64,000 nt of DNA from Siphonodentalium dalli (taxonomy: Eukaryota; Mollusca; Scaphopoda; Gadilida; Siphonodentaliidae). The notes below the pieces were generated by a model. That model saw only the letters and a list, made by a program, of their open reading frames with translations. It ran no database searches and was not told the origin of the DNA. The translations under genes and the position numbers were made by a program. This document shows, piece by piece, positions 47,801-51,874 of the stretch (the first letter of the stretch is position 1; each line of letters begins with the position of its first letter). The stretch is taken from contig CP136061.1 of NCBI GenBank assembly GCA_032622095.1, positions 47,807,797-47,871,796 on the forward strand, read 5' to 3'.

Positions 47801-50033
47801 ACTTTCATATGATATCTAATTTTTCCGTGTGTTAAAAAAAAGATATAGTCAAAACCGTTCATCCAAGCAGATAATTAACACCGTTCCAATGTCGGTACAC
47901 ACTCTCCCCGCCTGGCTATCTTGTTTCCAGTTGATTTCAACATATACACATGCAATGGACGGATCTACGTTAATTGTGAAAAAAAAACTATATGGATATA
48001 TACTTAGCTAGATCATATCATGATCTCTACCCTGACTATATACGCCCGTAGAGATAATTCTACACAGTTAAAATAATGTGAAATTTTTCATGTTCAGATA
48101 GGGAAGTTTATAAACAATTAAAAAAAAAACAGTGCAGCTAATATATTCTCAGTTAATGTCGTTCCTCGGTAAATACTGTATTCCACAGTGTATGTAGGTC
48201 ACGAAGATCCCAGCTCGATGTTCCATGAAATATGTCACTTTGTTGAGTCGAGTTTGATTGGCATCCTTTACAATTATGCTGTGTTGTTTTTTCAATGCTA
48301 TAAAGTTCTCCGTCAGAATATTAAAAAGTTCTCATATTTTTAACGGGTTAAATATTATCTCTACGGTAGCCAGAGTATAAATTCATGACATGATCTAATA
48401 TTTGGCGACCCATTCCAATATTCTATAAGAAAGAAATATGTTCAGCATATACTACAAATCATGGAATTTACTACGATAATGATGTTGGGTTGAAATTTAA
48501 ATACAAATGCATCTCAACATATTAATTACTTATTATCTAAGTAATATTATGTTCCTTTCTGACCCCCTCCCCCAAATCGCAGCATTGCCACGTCTCGGAT
48601 AAATGCAGAATGACCGCCCTATCATTAAATTCTTGTCAACTGAGACCATTGTTCTCGCAGGGTCACTTACGATCAAATTGAAACCCCTTTATCGTGTACC
48701 GAAAACTATAGAGACACCGGGGAAGCTTATTTACGAATACACCCGGAAATCCTCGGCTGTTGTCGGTGGTTGCATCATCCAAAATGGCTGGTTGTTTGTT
48801 TCAAATGTTCGGGTCCCGAACATTGCGTTTTTGTTGTAATTTTCATGACTTGAATGCATCTTTTTGGGACATATATTGTTCGTAGACAGGTAGTTTGGGC
48901 ATTTTGATACCTATTTTGATACCGGGAAAATTTCAAAAGCGAATATTATTTTGTGTATTTTGGAGCACAAACCGCTATGTGGCTTTAATCAGTTTATTTT
49001 TATCAAATTGGACCATCTAAATCACCTTGTATTAAATAAGATAGAATACTGTATTATCAATATCTAGACTGTAATGCCCTAAATAATCGACTCCTTAACC
49101 GCAGCAGAATTATGGGTAACTTTTTAGGATTTAAACGGAAATATGGCTTGTTGCCATTCATCGGAAAGCTCTCACTGAGAGCTTTCCGATGAATGGCAAC
49201 AAGCCATATTTCCGACTAAATCCTGAAAAGTTACCAATAATTCTGCTGTGGTTGAGGAGTCGATTATTTAGGGCATTACAGTATTTCACAATGAGCTGGA
49301 TATCCTATTTGGTCTCATGGATAATTTTATAGAGAGAAGTCAATTCTCCCTACGATACATATAGGGGGAAGTGGCACATTTTAGTGAGACAATATCTCCC
49401 AAGTAACCCTCTAGTCTGGTCCCTGACTCGCAAGACTGCAAATAGTATGTCTGTCATTTGCAGAATGATGTTCCCAGAGGGTGAATTTAGTTATGCTATC
49501 CAGAGGGCTAGCATCACCAATTCACCCTCTGGGAACCTCATTCTACTTAGGCCTCAATTGCTATGGGAGACCTAGGATCAGATTGAAGTATCCCAGTTGA
49601 AGTTGACGATGTTCACCCATTAGTCACCTCGATTATGCAATTTATCTTCTGAAATTAGGTGATATAGAAACTCCAGAAGGGAAAAAGTAACTAAAAACAA
49701 TGTTAATTTGAAACTATAGAAACTACCAAAAAGATGAGGCCTATGCAGAATGAGGTTCCCAGAGGGTGAATTTTGTGATGATAGCCCGCTGAGTGTAGGG
49801 ACATCATTCTCTGAATGACAGACACACTATTTGCAGGCTTGCTGACTCGACCTATGTAAATATTTCAGGACGAGATGGAGAGAATTGAGGAGGGACTGGA
49901 TAAAACGCAGACACAAGTGAAGAAGTTAAAACATTTAGTGAAAAATTTACAAGCTCAAAATAGCAAGATGGAAAGTATGCTTGCTGCTATTATCAAGAAT
50001 CAGAAGATAGAATGGAAGGAGGACTACCATTAA
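17909..50033 (+). CDS. TRPA1: TRPA1-like cation channel, 3' part of gene (span of six exons)
   Basis: Gene span. Joining the six exons gives one open frame of about 305 residues ending in a stop codon. In order it carries the S3 region, S4-S5, a pore helix with the stretch MMIGEFDF, S6 ending MNLL, the TRP-like helix GLAVDDIKAV, a basic linker and a C-terminal coiled coil. This order and these motifs are typical of invertebrate TRPA1, a plasma-membrane calcium-permeable tetramer gated by electrophiles and/or temperature. All introns are phase 0 with GT-AG ends (2.5, 16.4, 2.1, 3.1 and 7.2 kb). The ankyrin repeats and S1-S2 were searched for in 1-17.9 kb and not seen, so the gene is 5'-truncated by the window. 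The family is secure. Orthology to one particular TRPA member is inferred. Confidence 0.9.
18074..18559. mobile_element. Family B MITE in TRPA1 intron
   Basis: Starts CAAGTCTGAGTTTAGTGTGC shortly after the S3-exon donor and ends near TTCAGTCTTG. Both hairpins are present, the left one truncated. No matching 8-bp flanks. Confidence 0.65.
18925..19022. mobile_element. Family B fragment
   Basis: Left hairpin only (GCCTGAAAATAATGTCTGTC then AGGTCCCTCAGAGGG). Confidence 0.65.
19185..19345. repeat. Foldback with ACTCG/GAGTTC spacer words
   Basis: TTTTATACTGAATTATCAA / TTGATAAATTACGTATAAAA and AATTTGAGCC / GGCTCAAAT dyads. Design as in family R (see also 29225-29345). Confidence 0.6.
19519..19730. 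mobile_element. Family A MITE, copy 7
   Basis: Full hairpin between TA dinucleotides. Left end CAGTAAAGGCCTAAATAATC. Confidence 0.88.
19755..20200. mobile_element. Family B-related MITE
   Basis: Two hairpins and the CCCCAAATTGGCAGATGACA spacer. Ends degenerate. Confidence 0.7.
20231..20453. mobile_element. Two adjacent family B hairpins
   Basis: GCAGAATGAGGTCCCCAGAG hairpin, a short TTACACCTCA link, a second hairpin with perfect GCCCGCTATGCGGGATAGC centre, then CTATTTCAAGGCTTG. The spacer of a normal copy is deleted. Ends 57 bases before the S4-S5 exon. Confidence 0.8.
20511..20711 (+). CDS. TRPA1: TRPA1 exon, S4-S5
   Basis: Encodes 67 residues: S4 (WQLGAVAIFLAWINLLLFI), the S4-S5 linker with RQLPKLGIYVVMF, and S5 (FSVVFILFIIAFSLGYHVLL), ending SNQ. 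WQWQ.GA and GIYVVM are hallmarks of TRPA1. The acceptor is TATTTTACAG and the donor is a consensus GTAAGT. Length 201 bases, phase 0. Two back-to-back family B hairpins end about 57 bases before the acceptor. The following intron is 16.4 kb and holds the antisense P450 gene. Confidence 0.92.
20787..21273. repeat. Family B stub and dispersed 'ATGGCCACC' repeat
   Basis: A half hairpin (AGAATGAGGTCCCTAGAGGG) is followed by sequence of the dispersed type with GCCATTTTGGATTTTAATTT. Non-coding. Confidence 0.5.
21272..21434. mobile_element. Family C MITE, truncated, TTAACCCTTTCATGACTGG end
   Basis: The left end TTAACCCTTTCATGACTGG is followed by the CATTCTTTTATATATACGA hairpin. It runs into a pogo-like end at 21435. 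Confidence 0.75.
21435..22310. mobile_element. pogo/Tigger-like element, left end and body
   Basis: TA|CAGTAAAACCTCTCTAAACC is the classic pogo-type terminus, followed by CGAACACC / GGTGTT..TTCGGTTTAC dyads. The body at 22075-22300 matches 44440-44660 (GTCCCGAATCGAG, GGAGTGGT, CATAATATGTCTTTAAC). The right terminus and a transposase were not found. Confidence 0.55.
22357..23331. mobile_element. TIR element TATGGGAGGCC with CTTAAG palindromes, nested host
   Basis: Ends TATGGGAGGCCGTTTTCACA / inverse. AAAGC flanks both sides (5-bp duplication). Short palindromes such as CAATTGCACTTAAGCACAAT fill both ends. A second element sits in its middle. Confidence 0.8.
22620..23148. mobile_element. TTAA element AGGTGGATTATCTC, nested
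   Basis: TTAA then AGGTGGATTATCTCTTTG, and AAAGAGATAATCCATCT then ATAA. Interior inverted blocks GGGGTATAAAATATTAGATTT / inverse. It entered a CTTAAG palindrome of its host. Confidence 0.7.
23370..23797. mobile_element. AGGCCCACT TTAA element, reverse and 5'-truncated copy
   Basis: Matches 39682-40157 in reverse: CTTGAAAATTGAGTGGGCCT then TTAA, GAAAGAGGAAGCTCCAAAAC, and the foldback TTTTCAATGGAGGGGGAATA / inverse. Confidence 0.7.
23798..24060. mobile_element. Family B-related fragment
   Basis: Spacer TGACACAATGCATAATTGAG and the right hairpin with ACCATATTTTGAGG end. The left hairpin is missing. Confidence 0.7.
24176..24260. mobile_element. Family C stub
   Basis: AGTTAACTCTTAAGTGACGG, GAGCTTCCTGAATTTTTTGG and one arm CAATGCATTCTCTTATATAT. 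Truncated. Confidence 0.65.
24261..25310. other. Unassigned intronic sequence
   Basis: No gene or repeat assigned. A 72-codon open stretch at 25017-25235 has a hydrophobic start but no recognisable domain or splice context. Confidence 0.4.
25311..25440. mobile_element. Family A MITE, copy 8 (left arm deleted)
   Basis: CAGTAATGCCCTAAATAATC jumps directly to CTCACTGAGAGC, then the complete right arm. Confidence 0.85.
25441..25762. mobile_element. Family B MITE, left end lost
   Basis: Begins inside the left hairpin, directly after family A copy 8. Ends ATATCCAGGCTTG. Confidence 0.75.
25934..26118 (-). CDS. P450 exon 4: heme-binding loop and C-terminus
   Basis: The split glycine from exon 3 yields FSIGRRQCPG, a full match to FxxGxRxCxG with the heme-ligand cysteine at about residue 442. 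It continues EPLAKMEFYLFLSALLQNF, the L-helix, and the C-terminal sheet (GITHSPKPFMMRALRRNR) before TAG. Acceptor CCATTGCAG. GITHSPKPF resembles the G..xxP..F ending of CYP2-clan members. No clear AATAAA was seen in the next 150 bases. Confidence 0.9.
25934..33277 (-). CDS. CYP2-clan cytochrome P450, complete four-exon gene (span)
   Basis: Gene span on the minus strand, entirely inside a TRPA1 intron. The exons (32929-33277, 29469-29990, 27413-27853, 25934-26118) join in frame (349+522+441+185 = 1497 bases) to give about 498 residues, the usual size of a microsomal P450. Seen in order: N-terminal membrane anchor, proline hinge LPPGPRSLPW, C-helix WKDNR, I-helix AGTDTT, K-helix ETLR, the FLPSRF stretch and heme loop FSIGRRQCPG with Cys442 as thiolate ligand. 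By family knowledge it is an ER-bound, NADPH-P450-reductase-dependent monooxygenase. The substrate cannot be told. The resemblance is to the CYP2 clan (CYP2J/2U-like), and the subfamily is unassigned. No inactivating change was seen. Confidence 0.9.
26160..26960. repeat. Dispersed repeat with GCACACCCTACAGG words, region 1
   Basis: About three imperfect units each carry CCACATCCCTCATC, AAACTTCATATGGATCTT, TCTAGATGGGAGCC and GCAGCCATCTTGGATTT. They lie in P450 intron 3. The same units fill 36050-36995. Non-coding. Confidence 0.75.
26989..27394. mobile_element. Family B MITE in P450 intron 3
   Basis: CTTGAAATAGTGTGTCTGTT to CACTATTTGCAGGCTTG with a reduced left hairpin. Ends 16 bases from the exon 3 donor. 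Confidence 0.8.
27413..27853 (-). CDS. P450 exon 3: I-helix to K-helix and meander
   Basis: Begins EEELVMFLRELFQAGTDTTA, giving the I-helix oxygen-activation motif AGTDTT. ETLR follows at residues about 361-364 (K-helix ExxR, part of the E-R-R triad), then FHGYTIPQDALLLHN and PTKFLPSRF (the PERF-like Arg that completes the triad), ending ELIAFSI. Acceptor ATTTTCAG, donor ATAG|GTATGT, phase 1 at each end. The right end of a family B MITE lies only 16 bases past the donor GT. Confidence 0.9.
27935..28352. mobile_element. Family B-related MITE in P450 intron 2
   Basis: Two hairpins with CCCGCTCAGCGGGATAGC centre on the left. The end CACCATATTTTGAGG is of the second subfamily. Confidence 0.75.
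28353..29224. other. Unassigned intronic sequence
   Basis: AT-rich, no coding signal. Part of P450 intron 2 and TRPA1 intron 2. Confidence 0.4.
29225..29345. repeat. ACTCGT-punctuated foldback
   Basis: AACTCGTTATGTTGGGCTC..CATAAATTTGA..ACAACTCGTCAAATTTATCA..CCCGACATAACTCGTTTGAG. Complementary arms separated by ACTCG words, as in family R. Confidence 0.65.
29373..29491 (-). repeat. Three tandem copies of a P450 exon 2 splice donor
   Basis: Three units of 39, 40 and 40 bases each contain the exon end (GATATGCA..CCAGTG) and GTAAATTTAATTCAG. The copy nearest the exon holds the donor that fits the reading frame. Moving to the next donor adds 40 bases and an in-frame TGA. Confidence 0.92.
29469..29990 (-). 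CDS. P450 exon 2: B-C to G-helix region
   Basis: Contains LANGEVWKDNRRFFLRTMRD (C-helix WxxxR, which contacts a heme propionate), FGMGK, AISNVICSIAFGRRYEYDD and the F-G region with DVFNIKKIQQNVD. The acceptor is a NAGNAG (TTTCAGCAG). The start given uses the second AG. The first would add one Ala (start 29993). The donor CAGTG|GTAAAT is the proximal one of three tandem copies. The two distal copies run into an in-frame TGA. Carry of one G joins AG of exon 3 to make Glu. Confidence 0.87.
30172..30640. mobile_element. TTAA MITE with AGGTACTCAATC ends, copy 2
   Basis: TTAA at each end. The centre has an extra insertion containing GATATTGATTTTTGAAAT / inverse. Lies in P450 intron 1. Confidence 0.82.
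30940..31116. mobile_element. Family A MITE, copy 9
   Basis: CACTAATGCCCTAAATAATT to TTTAGGGCTTTGCTG. The loop is shortened to GGCTATGGAAATATGG. Confidence 0.82.
31410..31970. repeat. Family R foldback repeat, copy 2
   Basis: Better preserved than 15370-15885. CCAGTAAATTAGGTCTGGAA..CTCGCCAAAGACTCG..TTCCAGACCTAATTTACTGG forms a clean hairpin with ACTCG on each shoulder, and AACTCGTCTCCAGTTTATAG pairs with CTATAAACTGGGGACTCGTT. Confidence 0.8.
31971..32697. other. Unassigned intronic sequence
   Basis: Nothing recognised. Near 32570-32690 the sequence TCCGCCAGGGTACCCCGAGTAA is a low-copy GC-richer patch. Confidence 0.4.
32698..32900. mobile_element. Family A MITE, copy 10, next to P450 exon 1
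   Basis: Full hairpin, TA flanks. Ends 28 bases from the exon 1 donor. Confidence 0.9.
32929..33277 (-). CDS. P450 exon 1: membrane anchor and proline hinge
   Basis: Start ATG has A at -3 and G at +4. An in-frame TTG 21 bases upstream was rejected because the methionine here directly precedes the anchor. Residues about 9-26 (IQTFVIFFILALFGYWYF) form the membrane anchor. Basic NKKR then precedes LPPGPRSLPWLGN, the hinge that orients the catalytic domain. The remainder (FGKTFIVFNGYKTLKEMFVE) is the first beta region. Donor ACAG|GTTTAA, phase 1. A family A hairpin MITE ends 28 bases beyond the donor and would otherwise extend the frame spuriously. Confidence 0.88.
33402..33825. mobile_element. 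Family B hAT-like MITE with exact 8-bp duplication
   Basis: TTTGAGCA at 33394-33401 and 33826-33833 flanks CAAGCCTTGAAATAG..CTATTTCAAGGCTTG. This copy fixes the family boundaries. Located upstream of the P450 start, so it may affect that promoter. Confidence 0.92.
34081..35070. repeat. Exact tandem array, 18 x 55 bp
   Basis: The unit TGCATGTATATGTAGGATGA..TTTGTCCCCC repeats 18 times with no length change. The only substitution noticed is in the second unit (GTGTATTAT). It is followed by GAAAAATTAAATTTCGGGGA, so the array is probably an expansion inside a dispersed element. Confidence 0.96.
35152..35300. mobile_element. Family A MITE, copy 11 (right arm truncated)
   Basis: Left arm and loop complete. 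The right arm stops at GCCATATTTCC. Confidence 0.85.
35490..35945. mobile_element. AGGTGGATTATC-type element, degraded copy
   Basis: GAAATGCTTCTATCGATTAA and the inverse AATTGTTAGAATCTTTTCTG match 22700-23070. The ends are lost. Confidence 0.6.
36050..36995. repeat. Dispersed repeat with GCACACCCTACAGG words, region 2
   Basis: Four to five imperfect units of the same composition as 26160-26960, close to the TRPA1 pore exon. Confidence 0.75.
37111..37284 (+). CDS. TRPA1: TRPA1 exon, pore helix, selectivity filter and S6
   Basis: Encodes 58 residues, GPMSTVPYALVKTTVMMIGE through to ILTMNLL. MMIGEFDF sits where the TRPA1 pore helix and selectivity filter lie, with acidic Glu/Asp at the filter. 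FHGDDKAHYE is the outer-pore loop. YILFVIFMVIMSILTMNLL is S6 leading into the gate. Acceptor TGTTTTTCAG, donor GTAAGT, length 174 bases, phase 0. The intron upstream is the 16.4-kb one. A family B MITE with a 7-of-8 target duplication lies 134 bases downstream. Confidence 0.93.
37418..37886. mobile_element. Family B hAT-like MITE
   Basis: GGCCAAAA / GGCCCAAA flanks (7 of 8). Ends CAAGTCTGAGTTTAGTGTGC / ACTCAGGCTTG. Both hairpins and the full spacer are present. Confidence 0.85.
38510..38807. mobile_element. Family A MITE, copy 12, duplicated right arm
   Basis: After the first right arm (ending ACCCATAATTCAGC) a second loop and arm follow, making a three-armed foldback. Confidence 0.88.
38842..39294. 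mobile_element. Family B hAT-like MITE, opposite spacer orientation
   Basis: Spacer reads GCCAATTTGGGGATAAAG, reversed relative to 37418-37886. Flanks CTTGTATG / CTCATATG match 6 of 8. Ends 45 bases before the TRP-domain exon. Confidence 0.82.
39340..39408 (+). CDS. TRPA1: TRPA1 exon, TRP-like domain
   Basis: A 69-base micro-exon encoding 23 residues, VGLAVDDIKAVQEQAELKR plus MAMQ, the amphipathic TRP-like helix after S6 that couples the gate to the cytosolic domain. Acceptor TTCTGTAG, donor GTAAGTGC, phase 0. It is boxed in by transposons: a family B MITE ends 45 bases upstream, and a TTAA-target palindromic MITE begins 8 bases into the downstream intron. Confidence 0.92.
39417..39629. mobile_element. 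piggyBac-like palindromic MITE (CCCTTTCAGTGC), copy 2
   Basis: TTAA begins 8 bases after the exon donor GT. The right end is decayed (AAAAGGTTTAAA). Same arms as 17473-17658. Confidence 0.88.
39682..40157. mobile_element. TTAA element with AGGCCCACTTAATTTTC ends
   Basis: TTAA on both sides, inverse ends complete. The interior has a foldback TCAATGGAAGGGGAAGAT / inverse. Confidence 0.85.
40306..40525. mobile_element. Family A MITE, copy 13
   Basis: Complete hairpin with CAGTAATGCTCTAAATAATC. The flank TATTTCACGATGAGCTGG is shared with copy 15, and an extra right-arm piece lies at 40571-40619. Confidence 0.88.
40624..40955. mobile_element. Family C MITE, complex copy
   Basis: Contains three hairpin arms of CATTCTCTTATATATGC type with GGCTCCCTATG, ending GCTTTCAGGAAGCTCCAGAC. 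Reverse relative to 672-922. Confidence 0.72.
41042..41150. mobile_element. Family A MITE, copy 14 (left half)
   Basis: Left arm to GGAAAGCTCTCAG, then unrelated sequence. Confidence 0.85.
41160..41675. other. Unassigned intronic sequence
   Basis: AT-rich, nothing recognised. It ends at a family B stub (41676-41727: CCTCTGGGGACCTCATTCTG to ACTCAGACTTG). Confidence 0.45.
41755..42385. repeat. Dispersed repeat starting with a 42-C tract
   Basis: About 42 C from 41760, then GCAACGAAGTTAGGTGGG, CTCGTCCGTCCGTCCGTGG, two ACCATGGGAACCTGTGCACC blocks, a GGGGGGGGG tract and TCCCATTGGGACAGTC. Related to 3930-4835. It abuts the multiplied TRPA1 acceptor. Confidence 0.75.
42381..42534 (+). repeat. Four tandem copies of a TRPA1 splice acceptor
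   Basis: The unit is a polypyrimidine-like TTTATTTCTGGTTTGTTGCAG plus the first bases of the exon (GTTGACATGGCATTGGAT). Exon-like starts are at 42404, 42447, 42490 and 42535, so the spacing is 43, 43 and 45. The third acceptor reads GGAG, the others GCAG. Only the 45-base spacing keeps frame. Confidence 0.92.
42535..42711 (+). CDS. TRPA1: TRPA1 exon, post-TRP cytosolic linker
   Basis: Encodes 59 residues from VDMALDIERLVPDFIKRKWF to EKALDPEM, the cytosolic stretch between TRP helix and coiled coil. Basic KRKWFIKKRED resembles the corresponding region of other TRPA1 proteins. The start chosen is the fourth of four tandem acceptor copies because it has the best CAG and joins MAMQ|VDMALDIE without a stop. 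Using the third acceptor would add 15 residues in frame. The first two lead quickly to stops. Donor GTTTGT. Length 177 bases, phase 0. Confidence 0.88.
42805..44140. mobile_element. piggyBac-like family C MITE carrying a nested hAT
   Basis: TTAA at both ends. Layout is the reverse of 3507-3916 (two CATTCTCTTATATATGCGAG hairpins, then TTTGGCCGTT units). It is interrupted just inside its right end. Confidence 0.9.
43264..44125. mobile_element. hAT-like element nested in family C MITE
   Basis: Ends CAGGGACC / GGTCCCTG. Flanks GGGTAAAG (43256-43263) and GGGTAAAA (44126-44133) match 7 of 8. Uninterrupted TTGGGTAAAGGGTTAA in 62121-62374 shows the empty site. Repeated GGGCGAAG / CTTCGCCC words lie near both ends. 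No transposase. Confidence 0.92.
44141..45080. other. Intronic sequence with old pogo-like body
   Basis: 44440-44660 matches 22075-22300. 44870-45070 is similar in reverse to 48610-48760 (CTTGTCAAC.GAG..ATT.TTCTCGCA). No intact gene. Confidence 0.5.
45090..46264. mobile_element. Mutator-like element, long TIRs, exact 9-bp duplication
   Basis: AATGTCAAC at 45081-45089 and 46265-46273. The TIRs are about 100 bases, the outer 67 identical (TAGTCCAAGTCTTCTCGTAC), diverging and then rejoining at TATGACACGACTTA. Long TIR plus 9-bp duplication is diagnostic of MULEs. No transposase recognised. A TATA-like CTATATATAG (minus strand, about 45877-45886) and an open minus-strand stretch 45371-45754 lie inside. 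Confidence 0.9.
45371..45754 (-). other. Open stretch inside the Mutator-like element, unknown
   Basis: About 127 codons. The first half (SNLSKLEQIRTLVSDLPSC, then HACDVHFDICVDK) looks protein-like, and the second half turns low-complexity after GLFKLK, where a GT occurs. No family recognised. It could be a captured host exon, a transposase relic or chance. Confidence 0.25.
46431..46855. mobile_element. TTAA MITE with AGGTACTCAATC ends, copy 3
   Basis: Left TTAA intact. The right end GGATTGAGTACCT lacks TTAA. The centre is extended. Confidence 0.78.
46856..48008. other. Unassigned intronic sequence
   Basis: Part of a second AGGTACTCAATC-type arm (AACTCTGAGCTTTGATGGGC) at 46895-46980. The rest is not recognised. 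TACAGTAGTGCGAAACATAA at 47768 has an inverse relative near 51068-51092, perhaps ends of one element family. Confidence 0.4.
48009..48397. mobile_element. Possible TIR element TAGATCATATCATGA
   Basis: TAGATCATATCATGA and CCGTAGAGATAAT are mirrored by ATTATCTCTACGG and TCATGACATGATCTA. No clear target duplication. Confidence 0.5.
48398..49068. other. Unassigned intronic sequence
   Basis: A 78-codon open stretch (48603-48839) is DNA-similar in part to 44870-45070 in reverse, so it is a repeat rather than a gene. Confidence 0.4.
49069..49281. mobile_element. Family A MITE, copy 15
   Basis: Complete hairpin. Right flank TATTTCACAATGAGCTGG as at copy 13. Confidence 0.88.
49431..49841. mobile_element. 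Family B hAT-like MITE with exact 8-bp duplication, next to last TRPA1 exon
   Basis: CTGACTCG at 49423-49430 and 49842-49849. Ends CAAGACTGCAAATAG / CTATTTGCAGGCTTG. The right hairpin is shortened. Confidence 0.92.
49869..50033 (+). CDS. TRPA1: TRPA1 last exon, C-terminal coiled coil and stop
   Basis: Encodes 54 residues starting DEMERIEEGLDKTQTQVKKL and ending WKEDYH before TAA. Heptad-like hydrophobic spacing (L..TQ.QV..L.HLV..LQ) and high charge fit the C-terminal parallel coiled coil that assembles the TRPA1 tetramer. Acceptor AAATATTTCAG. A family B MITE with exact 8-bp duplications ends 27 bases before the exon, so the branch point probably lies in the MITE or its short flank. A DIRS-like element begins only 195 bases after the stop, so the native 3' UTR and poly(A) site may be altered. 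No AATAAA is seen before the element. One lies inside it at 50470-50475. Confidence 0.9.
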   Translation, partial: DEMERIEEGLDKTQTQVKKLKHLVKNLQAQNSKMESMLAAIIKNQKIEWKEDYH

Positions 50034-50228
50034 TGAAGAGGGCGAAAAGAATGATTAATAATTAATTCATTTATATAGCATACTCCATAAATTTTGCTAA
50101 TTATACATAATTACATTTTTCCAATTCATAATTAACTTGACTACCTCTGGCTTATACATATTTATGGTTGACATGGGACAACCTCCCACTGAGAGCTTTC
50201 CGATGAATGGCAACAAGCCATATTTCCG

Positions 50229-50406
50229 CTAAAGGAAGCCTTCACACTGAACTATATGGATATATGTCCTGCTTTGCAAGCCCACAGTAGAAAAGGGTTA
50301 ACTTTTTGGTCGCCTCCCGACGTCGGTTGACTTGCCAAGATTAGTCACGCTTGAACGCTCCCCATATAACTGGCTCTGCTCGATCGGATTGTCTTAGTTT
50401 TATTTC
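50229..50406. repeat. DIRS-like left inverted terminal repeat
   Basis: CTAAAGGAAGCCTTCACACT to AGTTTTATTTC. Inverse of most of 54561-54745. Confidence 0.88.
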
Positions 50407-50654
50407 TGCTGTCGAGCCAACAAGATAAGTATAAGGGTGTATTTGAATTTGGAGTTTCATCTACAACTCAATAAATTCAATTTATCTATACAATAATTCT
50501 TTCTGGTTGCCTCCGCGTTCATTTTTATCATTTTCGGTTTCGAATTCATGGGCCGTTTCGCTTCAAACAAAACAATAGTTCCGTGTTTTCGACAAAATGC
50601 CGTCTGAATTCCAATTCGCCATAGCGCGACCATCGTTTCAACGATACGACGCAC

Positions 50655-51035
50655 ATCAATTGTTTTGAACAATACATATATGGAATTCTTATAGACCCTA
50701 TAAGGTATGATAGCCTTGGTCAGATTGTTAATGCCACGTGGTTCGTTTTAATAATCGAAGTCTCCTAATTTCGTGTTATTTTACTCGTGGTATTTTCAAC
50801 TTGCGGAATTTTCTTTCAATCATTCCCGCTTTGCTGACAATGATATCTATCATAAGGTTACGTTTATTGTGCGAAATACATATATGGCCTTATTCTAGAA
50901 CCTCTAAGGTAGGTTAGAATTGGTCTGACCCAAACTGCCACGTGATTCGCTATCCGAAGTCGCCTAATTTCGTGCGAATGTTATTATACTATGGCGTTTC
51001 AATTTGGGGAATTTTCTTTCAATAATTCCCTCGAT
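50655..51035. repeat. Diverged tandem duplication inside the DIRS-like element
   Basis: Two units of about 210 bases share ACATATATGG, AGGT..G.TAG, TGCCACGTG.TTCG, CCTAATTTCGTG and GGAATTTTCTTTCAA. Role unknown, perhaps internal promoter repeats. Confidence 0.75.
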
Positions 51036-51189
51036 AATCATCAGAACAACGTGCTTTCACATAATACTTTGTGGTTTATGTTTCACTACTGTCACACATG
51101 TCTCCTATGATCCAGATGTGTTTGTCGACGCTTGAAGTTGACTACAGTTTATCAATATCAGAATGGTACTGTTTCATGTTTAATAATCA

Positions 51190-51495
51190 TTGTTATTTGG
51201 TTACATAATGACTGTCGTGGTACTAAGATTCATTAGTATCATTATTAATTTCAGACAGGGATTGATATCTGACAAGGGTCAGAATTCTGTTGGGAACATG
51301 ATTCGATTCTCGTACAGCGCTTCAACTTCACTGTCGAATTTAGAACTGATAGCATTTAATGATTGCAAGCATGACACTAAAATTAATCGTGATGACAGTT
51401 TCACTATTGTCTCAATTCCAGATTTTAGTTATTATTCTGAATTGTATCCAAAATTAACCCATCCTTTCAAAATTGCTGGGTTGTTTCTCGACTAA
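51190..51495 (+). other. Open stretch in DIRS-like element, unknown product
   Basis: About 101 codons from a non-ATG start (first ATG is the sixth codon). A hydrophobic start (MTVVVLRFISIIINFRQ) is followed by an acidic/polar part (NDCKHDTKINRDDSFTIVSI). No retroelement motif recognised. Confidence 0.25.
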
Positions 51496-51874
51496 ATGGT
51501 GTCTCCTTCCGGAATACAAACATAATTGCTACCCTTCCTGTTCAGGTTTACCGAAAAGAAGCGGTGGGGGTTGGGTTACTATGATTCGGGATATGGCTCT
51601 AATTGGGACACAACATTACAAATCATGGGTGCTCCGGTTTGCATTCTCTAGAGTAAGGGAAGAAGCTTATCGTCACTCTGACGGTGTTTAATCATGGTTT
51701 CACTATCTACAAATATATTTGAAGATACTTTGGATTAAAAAACTTTCCCCTTCTTGATTCAATTATGAGAATGATTCCAGCCTGACAGGTATTTAGAATC
51801 GTGGTGACCTGACCCCTCCAGTTAACTGGCCCACTGTCAATAACTGGCGACCGTGGCCTGGATCACATTCCCCA

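Noticed and set aside
44814-48839. Similar short peptides with YRVP at 44814-44999 (minus) and 48603-48839 (plus)
   Set aside because: The similarity is at DNA level between two repeat copies in opposite orientation. No conserved frame or gene structure.
9113-49575. Recurrent peptide like MRSPEGEFSDA..LNSPSGDLIL
   Set aside because: Translation of family B hairpins. The palindrome makes it appear on both strands.
47768-51092. One 3.3-kb element bounded by CAGTAGTG..AAACATAAA inverse ends
   Set aside because: It would enclose the last TRPA1 exon and half of the DIRS-like element. More likely these are separate fragments of one family.
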